DNA of 64,000 bases, taken from contig OY848918.1 of assembly GCA_963693285.1 (NCBI GenBank), positions 16,118,263 to 16,182,262 on the forward strand. Reading direction: 5' to 3'. Each line of letters begins with the position of its first letter. Position 1 is the first letter of the stretch. The notes beneath the pieces are model-generated. The model was not told where the DNA came from. It worked only from the letters and a program-made list of their open reading frames with translations, and searched no databases. This DNA comes from Xestospongia muta. Taxonomy: Eukaryota; Porifera; Demospongiae; Haplosclerida; Petrosiidae. The translations under genes were made by a program, and so were the position numbers. Below are positions 11,155 through 26,100 of the stretch, piece after piece.

Positions 11155-14100
11155 GTATGTATGTATATAAAGAGCAACATACCTAAAGTGATTGGAACAC
11201 CACTCATCATCTCAGATTTTGTACTAGAATTACAGCCTTGAGTGCCTATATTTTAAAAATTCTAATCAATATAATATTTATAATAGCAATTATAATACAT
11301 TGTTTCAAAATAATATTCTCTGAGTTATCTATATTGTCATCTTAATAGAGTTAATATGTTTACAAGATATCATTTGTAAACATTGCTCATACCATGTGTA
11401 TCTAAAATGGGAGGGACTTCAAGCACTTGGATTTGATGAGCTGATGTTTGATCTATTATTAAAGTAACAAATGAGATACATGTACTTAGCAGATCATACC
11501 TTTGTATCCAATAAACCAATGTCCTTCTTTCTCTGTATCAAGTGGTATAGACTCTAATTCTCTCATTAATGTGCACTGAACATATTTTGAGTAAATCAAC
11601 TTTGCTGGATGTGGTTTAATACTTAAGTCTGTCATGTGATCATGATGTCTACACAACAGACTAACTGTAAACTTGAGAGCAGAAGGCTCATAAGAGAGGG
11701 GATTAGCACAGGATGATACAGCTTCATCCATTATATGGCGTATGACACTACAATTACTGCTAGGAATTCCAGTAAAGTAGACCTCCATCCAAGAAAGAGA
11801 ATCAACCAGCAAAAGTGATCCCCCTAATTCATCAGATACCAATTTCACTCCATAGCGTAGTTGATTTGGGAATTTTGGTGATGAAACATCTAATGTAAAG
11901 GTTGGAGGAGTCTTCCTATTTAATAAAGCTACTACAGTAGCAGGGAAAACACCCTAGAATAGAACAATAATTATAGAGTTATAAATAATATGTATGACAT
12001 CACTTGCCTGAGGCACAACTTTGTTTTCAAATTGAAGAACCATTGGCTGGTATGTTTTCTTAAAACTTTCCTTCTCTTCCTCTGTAATATGACTGCTGGG
12101 AAGAACTGCTGGTATAAAATATTGCTGTGTATATGTATCAGGTGTAGTTTCTGTTGGATTCTTTAAAGGACTCACGATGCAAAGATGTGCCATTAATTCA
12201 AGGAAGTTGTCCTTAGTGAACAAATCCTCAACAAACTCAAGATTATTCAGAGCATCGAGCAATTTACTTTCAAAAATACCTTTTTGTCGAAGTTGTTGAA
12301 TCCAGCCTGGATATAGAGCACAATCTTGGAAGATGTTATATTTTGCAGGATCAACAAACGAAGCTCTAATGATGGTAGTAACCAAATTGACTAGGTACTG
12401 TGGATTGGTGAATATTACGTTATCAAGAATGTCAGGAAAGTAGAGAACTAAAGACAGAGAGTTGAGGTATTCAATGCAAAGAATTGTATCCGAAGCTTTC
12501 ATTTTCAGCTCTTGACCAATATCCATACACCTGTTAAGAGAGACCATACCATGATCCACCGTCTCTGCCACTTCATTCAGACGTAATTCAAAAAAATACC
12601 ATCGAATTGGTATTTCTACTTCAGCAGCAACATTTTTATAGCTAGTGATACGTTTGCGAATATCTTTTGATATTTGTTCGCGATGCCACCAGCACATGTT
12701 GTCGACAGGAAAGATCAACTCGTTTTCTGATTCATTATAAAAAATAAAGTGATCACGAAACTCTTTTAAAGCACTTAACAGCTGAGAATTTTTTTCATGC
12801 AATGGCTCTAATTTCTTGAACAGAGTAGTGATTCCATATGTACGATCATAATTCGTACCAATAATACAAAAAAGAGGCTTAAAATCAACTTTGTCTAAAC
12901 CTTTGGCAACTGTGTGCTTGGCTGATGCTATAGATCGGACAAAGTATTTTATCAGCTCAAGATTGGTCATCTGAAGCAAACTAGGCTGATGTACAACTTG
13001 ACCATTGACAGAGTACAGAAACTTAGGCTTATCACTCAGAGACTCATTTAATTTTGTGACAATAACATTGAGGCAATTTCCACGAAGAAAAGCCCGTGAA
13101 ACATCAGCAAATTGAGGCTGACCTCCGCTATCAAGGACGTGTATCCATGTTGACGCATGCAAGCCTTTTGACGTATTCCTTTTTGCTAAAACTTGGTTAA
13201 ACTTGCTGAGTATTTGGTCAGAGAAATAAGGAGCATTAGAATCAATAATAGACTTGGGATCTAAATTAGTGGCACCACTGGCAATTTTATGGGCCATAGG
13301 CTCATCAGAAGCAATATGTTGTTGATCACTATGTTGGGCTTCTATAAATGATGTGGGTACATTGCGACATTCATCCACACTAGAGGGGGTGCTAGGAGTA
13401 GACTCGTTATCAACTTCTTCAGAGTCCCAAAAATTTGGTAATGCTTCCATTACTTTCCTCAATAATTCAACTCCTTCCATTCTCTCCCAAATACTTCCAT
13501 GCTTTTCTCCAACTACACGCTCAATTGCACGGATAGGTCTACTGGCAATAGCTGTGCTGTTATGATACTTTGGAGCTGACCAATTGAAAAGTAAATGCAG
13601 AAAAGAGGTTTTGCCAACACCTGGAGGACCCATTAGTACCAACTTGATAATTTCTACAAAAACAGACCCTTCTCTTAAAGCTTGTGCAAACAATTTAGCT
13701 GATTCTGTAGAAGAGAAATGTAAGTCAACAATAATAAGAAATAACATAATAAAAATGATGTGATACATTTAATACAAAGATAATTTGATTGAATTATCTT
13801 TGTATTAAACACATTACATTATGTTATGTAATATATAATTAGTATAAATGTACTATTATAATAGCACACTTATATTAATTACATATTTCATAACAATATA
13901 TATGTACATTGTAATTTCTACTAAAGTAGTGCATATTGGTTATTTTTAAAATAAGTATACATAATATTTTACAATATATATATTTGGCATAATAGTTTAT
14001 GATCACATACATTAACATCATATAGTGATATTTTAAACAATGATCTTTTCCATAAACAATAATAACACTAAAGTGACATTTGCTGCCCAGCACTTTGACA

Positions 14101-17100
14101 ATGCATTACTAGTTTTAACTACAAATTTGATTCAACTAACCTGAATACAAGCATTGTCTAATGGCTTGAGTTGACACGTTAGCCAGATCAATAGGTATTC
14201 TTCCTTTCTAAAATGCAAACACTCAGTATTTATACATACAATATATGACTTACCTTGTCTCGTATGGTAAGGTCAGCTCCAAATTGACGTAGTAACTTTA
14301 CTACTTCCATTTGTTTTCTCTTGCATGCAAGATGAAGTGGAGTTTGTCTTCGCTATAAATATAAATATAATTCTAATAATACTTTTTACAATATAATAAT
14401 ATAAACACAAGACTTTAAACTAGCCATCTTATCATAGTAATTATTAAATATTCCTAGAAACAAGATCTATGAGTATCACAGAAAGACTTAGATGCTGTTA
14501 TTAATTGTCAAACACCTGCATATACAACTAGTTTAACATTTTGCTATACCAAGTTTTATACAAAGATTTTAAGAGGTCAACTAGTAGGCCCAAGTCTTAT
14601 AAATTGGGTATGAAAATGCTATTTACTGTTATTTTCAGAAACTAACATAAAGACTAATGTACACATATCATACCAAAGTTGTTGATATATTTTGTCAAGA
14701 AATTTTTATTTACTGAGAATTAGGAAAGTCCAAGTAAGTGACTTTGGGCTTTCTTCTAATTAGTCCCAACTGGTTAAACATCTAACAAGTAGGTATAGAC
14801 AAGCACATACACTAGCACAATGCTAATAATATTTAGTTTAAGAGGTATAGACTTTGCTTGATGTTAATAAATGTGTGCTATATTAATAAGAACATGTATG
14901 ATTGTATATTATAATTATATAATTATTATATAAGATGTGTAAACACATAATGGTATATTGTATTATAGACTGTATTAAATATTATTAGGTGAACATTCTG
15001 TATGAGACACATTCAATGTTGTATATAAACTGTTACCTTATTGAGAGCATCAAGGGTTGCTTCACTTTGTATAAGTAGTTGAACTACTTCAGTGTGTCCT
15101 TCAGATGCAGCATAATGTAATGGTGTATTCCCATCCTGGATAATAAAATGTGTTAACATTTTTAAAAGTGTTAAGACAATTTTGATTTACATTACAATGG
15201 TAAATCAAGTAGACAACACAAGTTTCAATAGAATGTTTATTGTAAAAGCAACAACTAGTACCATTGATGAAAAGAGAATTATAAGTGCAATCATTTAGAT
15301 GATGTTGCTTTATTAGACATTGCAACTTGTTATATTGGATATTCAGTTTAAAATAACATGCAGTTACATTGTTACTAGCATGGAAGATAGTTAGAGCCCA
15401 CAGTAGGATTATTAAAAAAAACAAGTAACATATCAAAGCAGTTGTATTTTATACTTTCATTTGTTCATTGACACAAAGTGTTTACTACATAAATGTATTT
15501 TTTAATTATTTAGGACCTCACTTATAGATACACATGCAGTCTATATAATATCAATAACTGCAGTACTTTGTAACATTTTATACCATACAAAGGTCATTAC
15601 ACCATCTTTAACAAGTATCTAACATAATTGTTATAACAATCTTTTGATTTATAATCTAAAGCAATTTATGATAATCTTTGCACATCATGAAAATTAAATG
15701 GTTGACTTAACCAATATAGGTTACACAGGTTTCATAAGTGTAAGATAACCAAAAAAATGTTTCATTCCTAGCATATTCTAAACAGCTATTTATAATAGCA
15801 TGTTAGGAATAAAATAGTACTTTCAGTTTGTATCAAACAATTTCCTACATAATATATATAATTTGTATTATTATTGGTTAAATCAAACCATCAATATTTA
15901 TAGTGGCAAAGATTACATTCAACTGAGGTACAAGAGTGTTGTTAAGGATTTGCTTGTATATACACAAAAAGAATATGTAGGTCTGATCTGACTGTCTATT
16001 CATGTCAAAACACTAGCTAATGTAATTACAATCAATATATATTGTACTTGATGTATTTGATCTTCATAATTACAACTAAATAATACACATCTCTTTATGT
16101 TCTTCTAGATATAACATTATTTGTCTAGTCAATCGTTAAGGTACCATTTAACATGCACATATCTTATACTGTAATTTTCTTTACTTTACAACTTATAACT
16201 TAACTACATTGATATATGTATTAAAAACATTTTGATTACATAACATGCAGACAAAAATGTAATGATATTGATGGCTAGACCTCTTCATATATTTTAAATC
16301 TATTTTCAATTACTACATAAATGGAGTAATATGACTTACAAATATTAATATGTCTACAATGTATGTTTCAGAGTATAACAGGTAAAGTACATTGATTGCA
16401 TACAGTATATAAGCTTGATGTTACAAGGAGTATTATATAAAAACTAAAGGAGCACACAAAACATCTGGTTTATGATAATACTGACTCAAATATTTTGGCT
16501 ACTTTTAAAAATCTATTTGATATGCCGTTATGTTACTTTATTGAACTCACTAGCAATCTGGTAATTCTATCATACAAGCACAATTTATTCTTTTAATGTA
16601 AAATATTAGAGCATTTTCTCTAAGTAATAACAGTATCCTAGTATAATTTATTTCTTCCTACTTTGAGTGTGAAGCAAATAAATTAAATAGAATAAACATA
16701 ATAAAGAAATGTGGCCATGTTACGGTATAATAGTTTTAATATCTAGGCCCTTGAACATTAAAGATAATTTATTTTTATTCCAGCTTATTGGCTAATGATT
16801 GTTGCTTCAAGAATTGAGTCTATCCCTGTATACACACTTACATGCACATTAGCACTTTATTTCCCACTACAGCAATACACAACTTTTACATTGTTACTGA
16901 TAACTAGTTGTTATTACCACAGACATGAGTAAACAAGGAAGCAAAACCAGACAAAGACCTGTCTCTAGAATTTGATACATTGTTAGAAACAATCCTTTTT
17001 GCTTCGAGATTTTGAATTGTTTCTACATGTATTAATTGTAATGTATATGTCATTAATGACCAATTTTTTTTATGCATAGCAAATGTCATAAATATCTAGT

Positions 17101-20100
17101 CATACAATCAGTGTTGAAGATTAAGGTTTAGAAAGTTATGTGTGGTTATAGTCATTTAACTGATATTGGTTTGGTTCAGCTCCAGATTACTGGATATGAC
17201 TTGTATTATTTATTATAGTGACAAGTTTCAGTATACAATGAAGATATAATTGTTGTAGTCCAGTGATATTTCTGTTGGTTGTGTTTTCCAGAATACTCCT
17301 GTTTGTTAGTATATTCTAACTATGTCTATTAGCAAATCATGTTTGATATAATTTTAGTATTAACTTTTGATATAAACAGGTTATACACAGCAAAAAACAC
17401 AGGGTTAAAACTACTTGAAATGGTTGTATCGACTATATTACAAATTGGTTAATTTCACCTACATGTAATTGAGGTGACACTCCTGGGTTATTTTAACTTA
17501 AATTGCTTAATGCAATCAAGTTTGTTGAAGCTACCATGTGACTGACTGTAGCTACAACCAGTTGAGGTAGTTTAATATCAAATTAACAATGTAATCTAGT
17601 TATTAAAACCAATCTGTAAAGGGTCAACAACAGAATTATGTTACATAACAAAGTGTCTTAGATTAATATAAGTCAAACCATCTGTTAGTTAATGACTATG
17701 ACAAACATTATAACCAAATAAATCAGATATTAATGACTGATGTGGAGAAACAGAAATGACATAGGCATGATAATGTCTATCAAAATTAGTACATTACATG
17801 ACAAAACCAAAAAAAGAAGCATGTCACCACCAATTACCAATACTTCATATGACCAAATAAAGGATCTGATCTATTTATACTTGTCATAAGATAGACAGTG
17901 TTGTTTTGGTACATAATACCATTTTTATTTAGCCATGTTGGTCTGAAAATTGTGCAATCCAAGCTAAAATTTGGTACCACACAAATTAAACAGTTGTAAA
18001 TATTTTTTGGTTCATCTTTTACTACATTTAACTATTTACACTTCTACATTAAAAAGGAGTATGTAAAAGGGTACTTGCTGCTAATTCATAACACATCCAT
18101 CTTTTAATGATGATTAGCCAAACTTAAAGAAATGTTCTTATAGACATTGTACCATAATTATGTAATGAAAGAAATGTAGGGAATACACTAAATTGATATA
18201 ATGGTAACATTTATGTTCTTCAAGTCATATTATTACAATTGTCCAACATATCATGATCTATATTATGTGTTATGATTGTAATAACCACTGTATATTAATT
18301 CAACATTGATGATATCTGTTATATTTGTTATTAAAATTATCTATAATAAACATATCTTATGATAGAGCTTGAATAGTGGGAAATAAATCAAAATATATTG
18401 ACAACATGTAATACATACTGTTTTTACATATATACTATACAACACTAGTTTTCAAGTTGCATGATTTATTGTAGATTAAAAAGTCTATGTAAGGTATTTA
18501 CAAGAATGTATAAAAGTATAATGGTACAAAGTAGTATGACAAAGAATAACTTGAATTAGCAGGCAAAACTTCTCGTTGTGACAATACTGAGTAAACTACT
18601 TTGTCAGTGATGTTTACAGTTGATTATGCTAACTACTGATCAGAAAAATCAAATATCATCACAATAGTAATGCCAGTATAGTTATATAAAATTTTAGAAA
18701 TGCATAAAATTATAATGCTAGAAAGGAGTGTACCATAAAATAAATGAAATTATTACACTAAATATCTGGTTGTGACATTACTGAGTAAACTACTTTGTAA
18801 CTGATGTCTACTGCCGATTATACTGACTACTGGCTGAAGAAATATATTATTATCACAACAAAGATGCCAGTACAGTTATATAATATTTAGGATTAATACA
18901 TGCAGTAATTTGTAAAGATTCACTCACATGTCATGTTGTAAGAAGTCACTAACAATCAGAAGAATCTATTATACAAGTGTAATTATTCTCTCAATGTAAA
19001 TATCAGAGCATATTTCTACAAGTAATAAACAGTATCCTAGTATATTCACTATGTTATCACATACAATGTCAAACTATTTAACTTATATCATGGAATAAAC
19101 ATAGTGATTGCAATGACTATAATTTTAGTTAGTGCTAGGATTATAGCAAATACAGACATGTTGTTTATATTGTGAGATGTGTTAGCTAATATCATTCTAG
19201 CTTATATTTGGTATTACTAGCATCTCATATGTTGTAATAATAGGTAGTACTTGAATGTACATAAACAAATAGATAGAGCTCAAGTTGTATGCTGTCATTG
19301 TTTTATTTTTTTACTTAATTTGGCATATCTGCTTCTCAATGAGGCTTTTGCATCTTCTAGAACCCAAAGCTACTTACTGTCTTTGTGATTATCAGGAAGT
19401 TGAAGTCAGAAACTACAAATTTTGTAATACCAACAGACAACCAGTGTTTAAGTTCATAGCATTGTTAAAGCACACTATGATACAATAATGATAACATAGT
19501 CTACTATATCACTGATTGTTAGAGACATAAAAAGCACTAAAGGTATCTCAAATAACTTTTTATGATTAATTGTTTGATTTTACCAAGACATATATAACTA
19601 GAATAAATAGTCTTCAGCTAAACAAAAAACTGATGTAATAATGATTATATTATAAACACAGTTAATAATCAGAGTTGATGGAGTATTTCTTGTTTTTAGT
19701 TTGTTAATATTGCTTATATGATAAAATGATCAATATTAGATGATAAAACAACAAGTAGATACACAATTATAAACACATTAGTACTATACTACACATTGAA
19801 GCAATGATTTCCTTATAATATCTGACACTAGCAAACAATTTTCAATTATATCCCTTAGTTGGCAGATGTGATAAATATGTCATAACAATAATCATTGTGA
19901 AAATCCTGATGTTAAAAAACTGTCACAGTGCCTACACTGTAAACATTTCTGCCTGTAACTATTAAAGCTTACGTGCATTAAGTTTCAAATGTTTATAATA
20001 AATTAATGTACTACTTGTGTATTTATTGTAACCATAATCAATTTGATTTATGGATAGAAAATCTGTCAAAGTTCTCCCAATATTCAACTGACTAGATGAT

Positions 20101-23100
20101 TGTCACTAAATTTGAGACATAGAGATATATGTTGACGTTTCTTGGAAATACAATTCACCTATGATAGCTACAGCTCTATGAAAAGTTTTAAGTTTGTAAC
20201 AAAAAGCATTCTGTCAAAGGTAACAATTTTCCATTGTATGAGCTTCTCTGGTTTTGCTGAACACATAAAAGTCACATTTAATTACAATGTATTACTATCG
20301 AAGGGTATAAATTAGTACTGTACTTTTGCAGTCATTATGTCATCTTGTGTTAATTATAGCTACTAAAGTAATCCTATTTATCTGTGTAGTTATTTTAGGA
20401 GTGTCCATATAACAACATATAGGAGATAATTAAACCACAAATATCTATGTAATTACATGTATTAATAACAACATTACATACAAAATACAGTCATGTATAA
20501 TGATAAAAACATATTTAAATAATGGAAATACTTACTATGTCAATGACAACCAGTGATGCACCAGCTTTAATAAGTGTATGAGCTATTTCAAAATTGCCCC
20601 TGTAAGCAGCACGGTGAAGAGGTGTTCTCTTGTCCTACATAAATGATATGTCAGTATTTATGATCAATTGACTATAGAATATACAACTACAACTAATGAT
20701 ACATTACAAAGGATAGGTAAAATAACACAAAATGGTTTCACTAATGTGTATTGAGAAATTAATACTCTATGTGTTGTCAGCAGTAGTATTCATGATAATG
20801 TTTGTCCTATTATGCCACATATGTTTATCTACAGGTTTACAGTGAACTGAGATACAAGAGTGTTGTTAAGGATTTGCTTGTATACACACAAAAAGAATAT
20901 GTAGGTCTGATCTGACTGTCTATTCATGTCAAAACACTAGCTAATATAATTACAATCAATATATATTGTACTTGATGTATTTGATCTTCATAATTACAAC
21001 TAAATAATACACATCTCTTTATGTTCTTCTAGATATAACATTATTTGTCTAGTCAATCGTTGGGGTATCATTTAACATGCACATATCTTATACTGTAATT
21101 GTCTTTACTTTAAAAAATATAAGTTAACTACATTGATATATGTATTAAAAACATTTTGAATACATAACATGCACATAAAAGTAATGATATTGATGGCTAG
21201 ACCTCTTCATATATTTTAAATCTATTTTCAATTACTACATAAATGGAGTAATATGACTTACAAATATTAATATGTCTACAATGTATGTTTCACAGTATAA
21301 CAGGTAAAGTACATTGATTGCATAGAGTATATAAGCTTGATGTTACAAGGAGTATTATATAAAAACTAAAGGAGCACATAAAACATCTGGATGTGATAAT
21401 ACTGACTCAAATATTTTGGCTACTTTTAAAAATCTATTTGATATGCCGTTATGTTACTTTATTGAACTCACTAGCAATCTGGTAATTCTATCATACAAGC
21501 ACAATTTATTCTTTTAATGTAAAATATTAGAGCATTTTCTCTAAGTAATAACAGTATCCTAGTATAATTTATTTCTTCCTACTTTGAGTGTGAAGCAAAT
21601 AAATTAAATAGAATAAACATAATAAAGAAATTCGGCCATGTTACGGTATAATAGTTTTAATATCTAGGCCCTTGAACATTGAAGATAATTTATTTTTATT
21701 CCAGCTTATTGGCTAATGATTGTTGCTTCAAGAATTGAGTCTATCCCTGTATACACACTTACATGCACATTAGCACTTTATTTCCCACTACAGCAATACA
21801 CAACTTTTACATTGTTACTGATAACTAGTTGTTATTACCACAGACATGAGTAAACAAGAAAGCAAAACCAGACAAAGACCTGTCTCTAGAATTTGATACA
21901 TTGTTAGAAACAATCCTTTGTGCTTCGAGTTTTTGAGTTGTTTCTACATGTATTAATTGTAATGTATATGTCATTAATGACCAATGTTTTTTATGCATAG
22001 CAAATGTCATAAATATCTAGTCATACAATCAGTGTTGAAGATTAAGGTTTAGAAAGTTATGTGTGGTTATAGTCATTTAACTGATATTGGTTTGGTTCAG
22101 CTCCAGATTACTGGATATGACTTGTATTATTTATTATAGTGACAAGTTTCAGTATACAATGAAGATATAATTGTTGTAGTCCAGTGATATTTCTGTTGGT
22201 TGTGTTTTCCAGAATACTCCCGTTTGTTAGTATATTCTAACTATGTCTATTAACAAATCATATTTGATATAATTTTAGTATTAACTTTTGATATAAACAG
22301 GTTATACACAGCAAAAAACACAGGGTTAAAACTACTTGAAATGGTTGTATCGACTATATTACAAATTGGTTAATTTCACCTACATGTAATTGAGGTGACA
22401 CTCCTGGGTTATTTTAACTTAAATTGCTTAATGCAATCAAGTTTGTTGAAGCTACCATGTGACTGACTGTAGCTACAACTAGTTGAGGTAGTTTAATATC
22501 AAAATAACAATGTAATCTAGTTATTAAAACCAATGTTTAAAGGGTGAACAACAAAATTATGTTACATAACAAAGTGTCTTAGATAAATATAAGTCAAACC
22601 ATCTGTTAGTTAATGACTATGACAAACATTATAACCAAATAAATCAGATATTAATGACTGATGTGGAGAAACAGAAATGACATAGGCATGATAATGTCTA
22701 TCAAAATTAGTACATTACATGATAAAACCAAAAATAAAGCATGTCACTACCAATTACCAATACTTCATATGACAAAATAAAGGATCTAATCTATCTGTAC
22801 TTGTCATAAGATAGGCATTGTTGTTTTGGTACATAATACCATTTTATGTAGCCATGTTGGTCTGAAAATTGTGCAATCCAAGCTAAAATTTGGTACCACA
22901 CAAATTAAACAGTTGTAAATATTTTTTGGTTCATCTTTTACTACATTTAAACTATTTACACTTCTACATTAAAAAGGAGTATGTAAAAGGGTACTTGCTG
23001 CTAATTCATAACACATCCATCTTTTAATGATGATTAGCCAAACTTAAAGAAATGTTCTTATAGACATTGTACCATAATTATGTAATGATAGAAAATGTAG

Positions 23101-26100
23101 GGAATACACTAAATTGATATAATGGTAACATTTATGTTCTTCCAGTCATAATTATTATTACAATTGTCCAACATTTGATGATCTATACTATGTGTTATGA
23201 TTGTAATAACCACAATTAATTCAACATTGATGATATCTGTTATCTTTGTTATTAAAATATCTATAATAAACATATCTCATGTAGAGTTTGATTAGTGGTA
23301 AATGCATCAAAATATATTGACAACATGTAATACATACTGTTTTTACATATATACTATACAAAACTAGTCGTCAGGTTGCATGATTTATTGTAGATTAAAA
23401 TGTCTATGTAAGGTATTTACAAGAATGTATAAAAGTATAATGGTACAAAGTAGTATGACAAAGAATAACTTGAATTAGCAGGCTAAATTTCTGGTTGTGA
23501 CAATACTGAGTAAACTACTTTGTCAGTGATGTTTACAGTTGATTATGCTAACTACTGACCAGAAAAATCAAATATCATTACAATAGAGATGCCAATATAG
23601 TTATATAAAATTTTAGAAATGTATAAAATTATAATGCTACAAAGGAGTGTATCATAAAATAAATTAAATTATTACATTAAATATCTGGTTGTGATAATAC
23701 TGAGTGAACTACTTTGTAACTGATGTCTACTGTTGATTATACTGACTACTGCCTGGAGAAATAAATTATCATCACAACAAAGATGCCAGTACAGTTATAT
23801 AATACTTAGGATTAATACAAGCAGTAATTTGTAAAGATTCACTCATATGTCATGTTGTAAGAAGTCACTAACAAACTGAAGAATCTATTATACAAGTCTA
23901 ATTATTCTCTCAATGTAAATATCCGAGCATATTTCTACAAGTAATAAACGGTATCCTAATATATTCACTATGTTATCAAATACAATGTCAAACCATTTAA
24001 CTTATATCATGGAATAAACATAGTGATGACAATGACTATAATTATAGTTAGTGCTAGGATTATAGTAAATTCAGACATGTTGTTTATATTGTGAGATGTG
24101 TTAGCTAATATCATTCTAGCTTATATCTGGTATTACTAGCATCTCATATGATGTAATAATAGGTAGTAGTTGAATGTACATAAACAAATAGACAGAGCTC
24201 AAGTTGTATGCTGTCATTGTTTTATTTTTTTACTTAATTTGGCATATCTGCTTCTCAATGAGGCTTTTGCATCTTCTAGAACCCAAAGCTACTTACTGTC
24301 TTTGTGATTATCAGGAAGTTGAAGTCAGAAACTACAAATTTTGTAATACCAACAGACAACCAGTGTTTAAGTTCATAGCATTGTTAAAGCACACTATGAT
24401 ACAATAATGATAACATAGTCTACTATATCACTGATTGTTAGAGACATAAAAAGCACTAAAGGTATCTCAAATAACTTTTTATGATTAATTGTTTGATTTT
24501 ACCAAGACATATATAACTAGAATAAATAGTCTTCAGCTAAACAAAAAACTGATGTAATAATGATTATATTATAAACACAGTTTATAATCAGAGTTGATGG
24601 AGTATTTCTTGTTTTTAGTTTGTTAATATTGCTTATATGATAAAATGATCAATATTAGATGATAAAACAACAAGTAGATACACAATTATAAACACATTAG
24701 TACTATACTACACATTGAAGCAATGATTTCCTTATAATATCTGACACTAGCAAACAATTTTCAATTATATCCCTTAGTTGGCAGATGTGACGAATATGTG
24801 ATAACAATAATCATTAGGAATACCCTGATGTTAAAAATCTGTGACACAGCCTATACTTTAAATTTTGTCTAACTGTAATTACTAAAGCTTGCTTGAATTA
24901 CCCTTCAAATGTTTATAACAAATTAAGGTACTACTTGTCTATCTATTGCAACCAAAATCAATTTGTTCTATTGATAGAAAAGCTGTGAAAGTTCTCCCAA
25001 TATTCAGCTGACTTGCTAGTAAAGTAATTAAAGTAGGCATCACCTTCTAAGGGAATAAATTGACACTTTAGTTTTTGTAGTCATTATGTCATCTTGTGTT
25101 AATATTAGCTACTACAATAATCACTTTCATCTGTGTAGTTATTTTAGGAGTGTTCATATAACAACTTATAGGAGATGATTAAACCACAAATATCTACATA
25201 ATTACATTTATTAATAACAACATTACATACAAAATACAGTCATGTATAATAATAACAACATATTTAAATAATAGAAAAACTTACTTTGTCAATGGGATCC
25301 AGTGATGCACCAGCTTTAATAAGTACATGAGCTGTTTCAGAATTGCCCAGTTGAGCAGCAAAGTGAAGAGGAGTTATCTTGTACTACATAAAGATATGTC
25401 AGTATTAATGATCAATTAACTTTATAATATACAGCTACATCTAATGATGTATTACAAAGGATAGGTAAAATAACTCAATATCATTTCACTAATGTATATA
25501 GAGAGGTTAATACTCTTTGTGTTGTCAGCAGTGGTATTCATGATAATATTTTTTTCTATTATGCCCATTAAAATTTGCTGTTAATTGTTCATTTGTATAA
25601 CAGACTAGTGTAAACAATCAAAAGTGAGTACTTGATTGTTTTATAATAGTACTATAACTGTCATTGACATAGATATGACCAATGAAGAGTCAAAAAGCAC
25701 ACAAAGAATTTCGATATTATTTTTATAAATGTTTTTTTATTCTTTTGGACATTGTTTGTTTCTGTATGTACTACTTCATCATATGATATACTTGTCTTAT
25801 TATAAAATACAAAACTGACAAGTAAATGTTAAAGTATAGTCAAATATGCAATATAACACTTGTTTCAACAAGCTAAGGCACTTCAAATAGACTACGAGGC
25901 TATAGGACAAGTGATCTACAAGACTTATCATTATCAAGTCTTGTGATCTATACTGGAAGCTCATGAGGACATTGTACAACTGAACCACAATTTAGTTGCA
26001 TTGCTATATAGACTTTGACAAGAAAGAAAATGTTTGTGCAAGGCTTAGAGCATTTGTGATCTCTTAGTAAGGCTCTGAACTAAAGACAGAGCTCATCCAA

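Larger units (their letters stand above)
6333..11427. repeat. Segmental duplication, left copy
   Basis: Sequence from about 6333 to the middle of gene A exon 11 aligns collinearly with 59192-64000. It contains a LINE remnant, intergenic DNA and the last four exons of gene A. The left copy has about 264 bp (8907-9170) that the right copy lacks, and a longer TA run. The right copy runs off the window, so the true length is larger. Confidence 0.92.

Noticed and set aside
16904..17089. 61-residue minus-strand open frame, repeated at 21825-22010
   Set aside because: Differences between the copies are no fewer than in nearby intron, and no acceptor, donor or domain supports it.
19285..19488. 67-residue open frame identical in both tandem units (also 24204-24407)
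   Set aside because: It lies deep in an intron of gene A on the other strand, has no family resemblance or splice context, and its identity is shared by the noncoding DNA around it. The identical block is reported as a finding instead.
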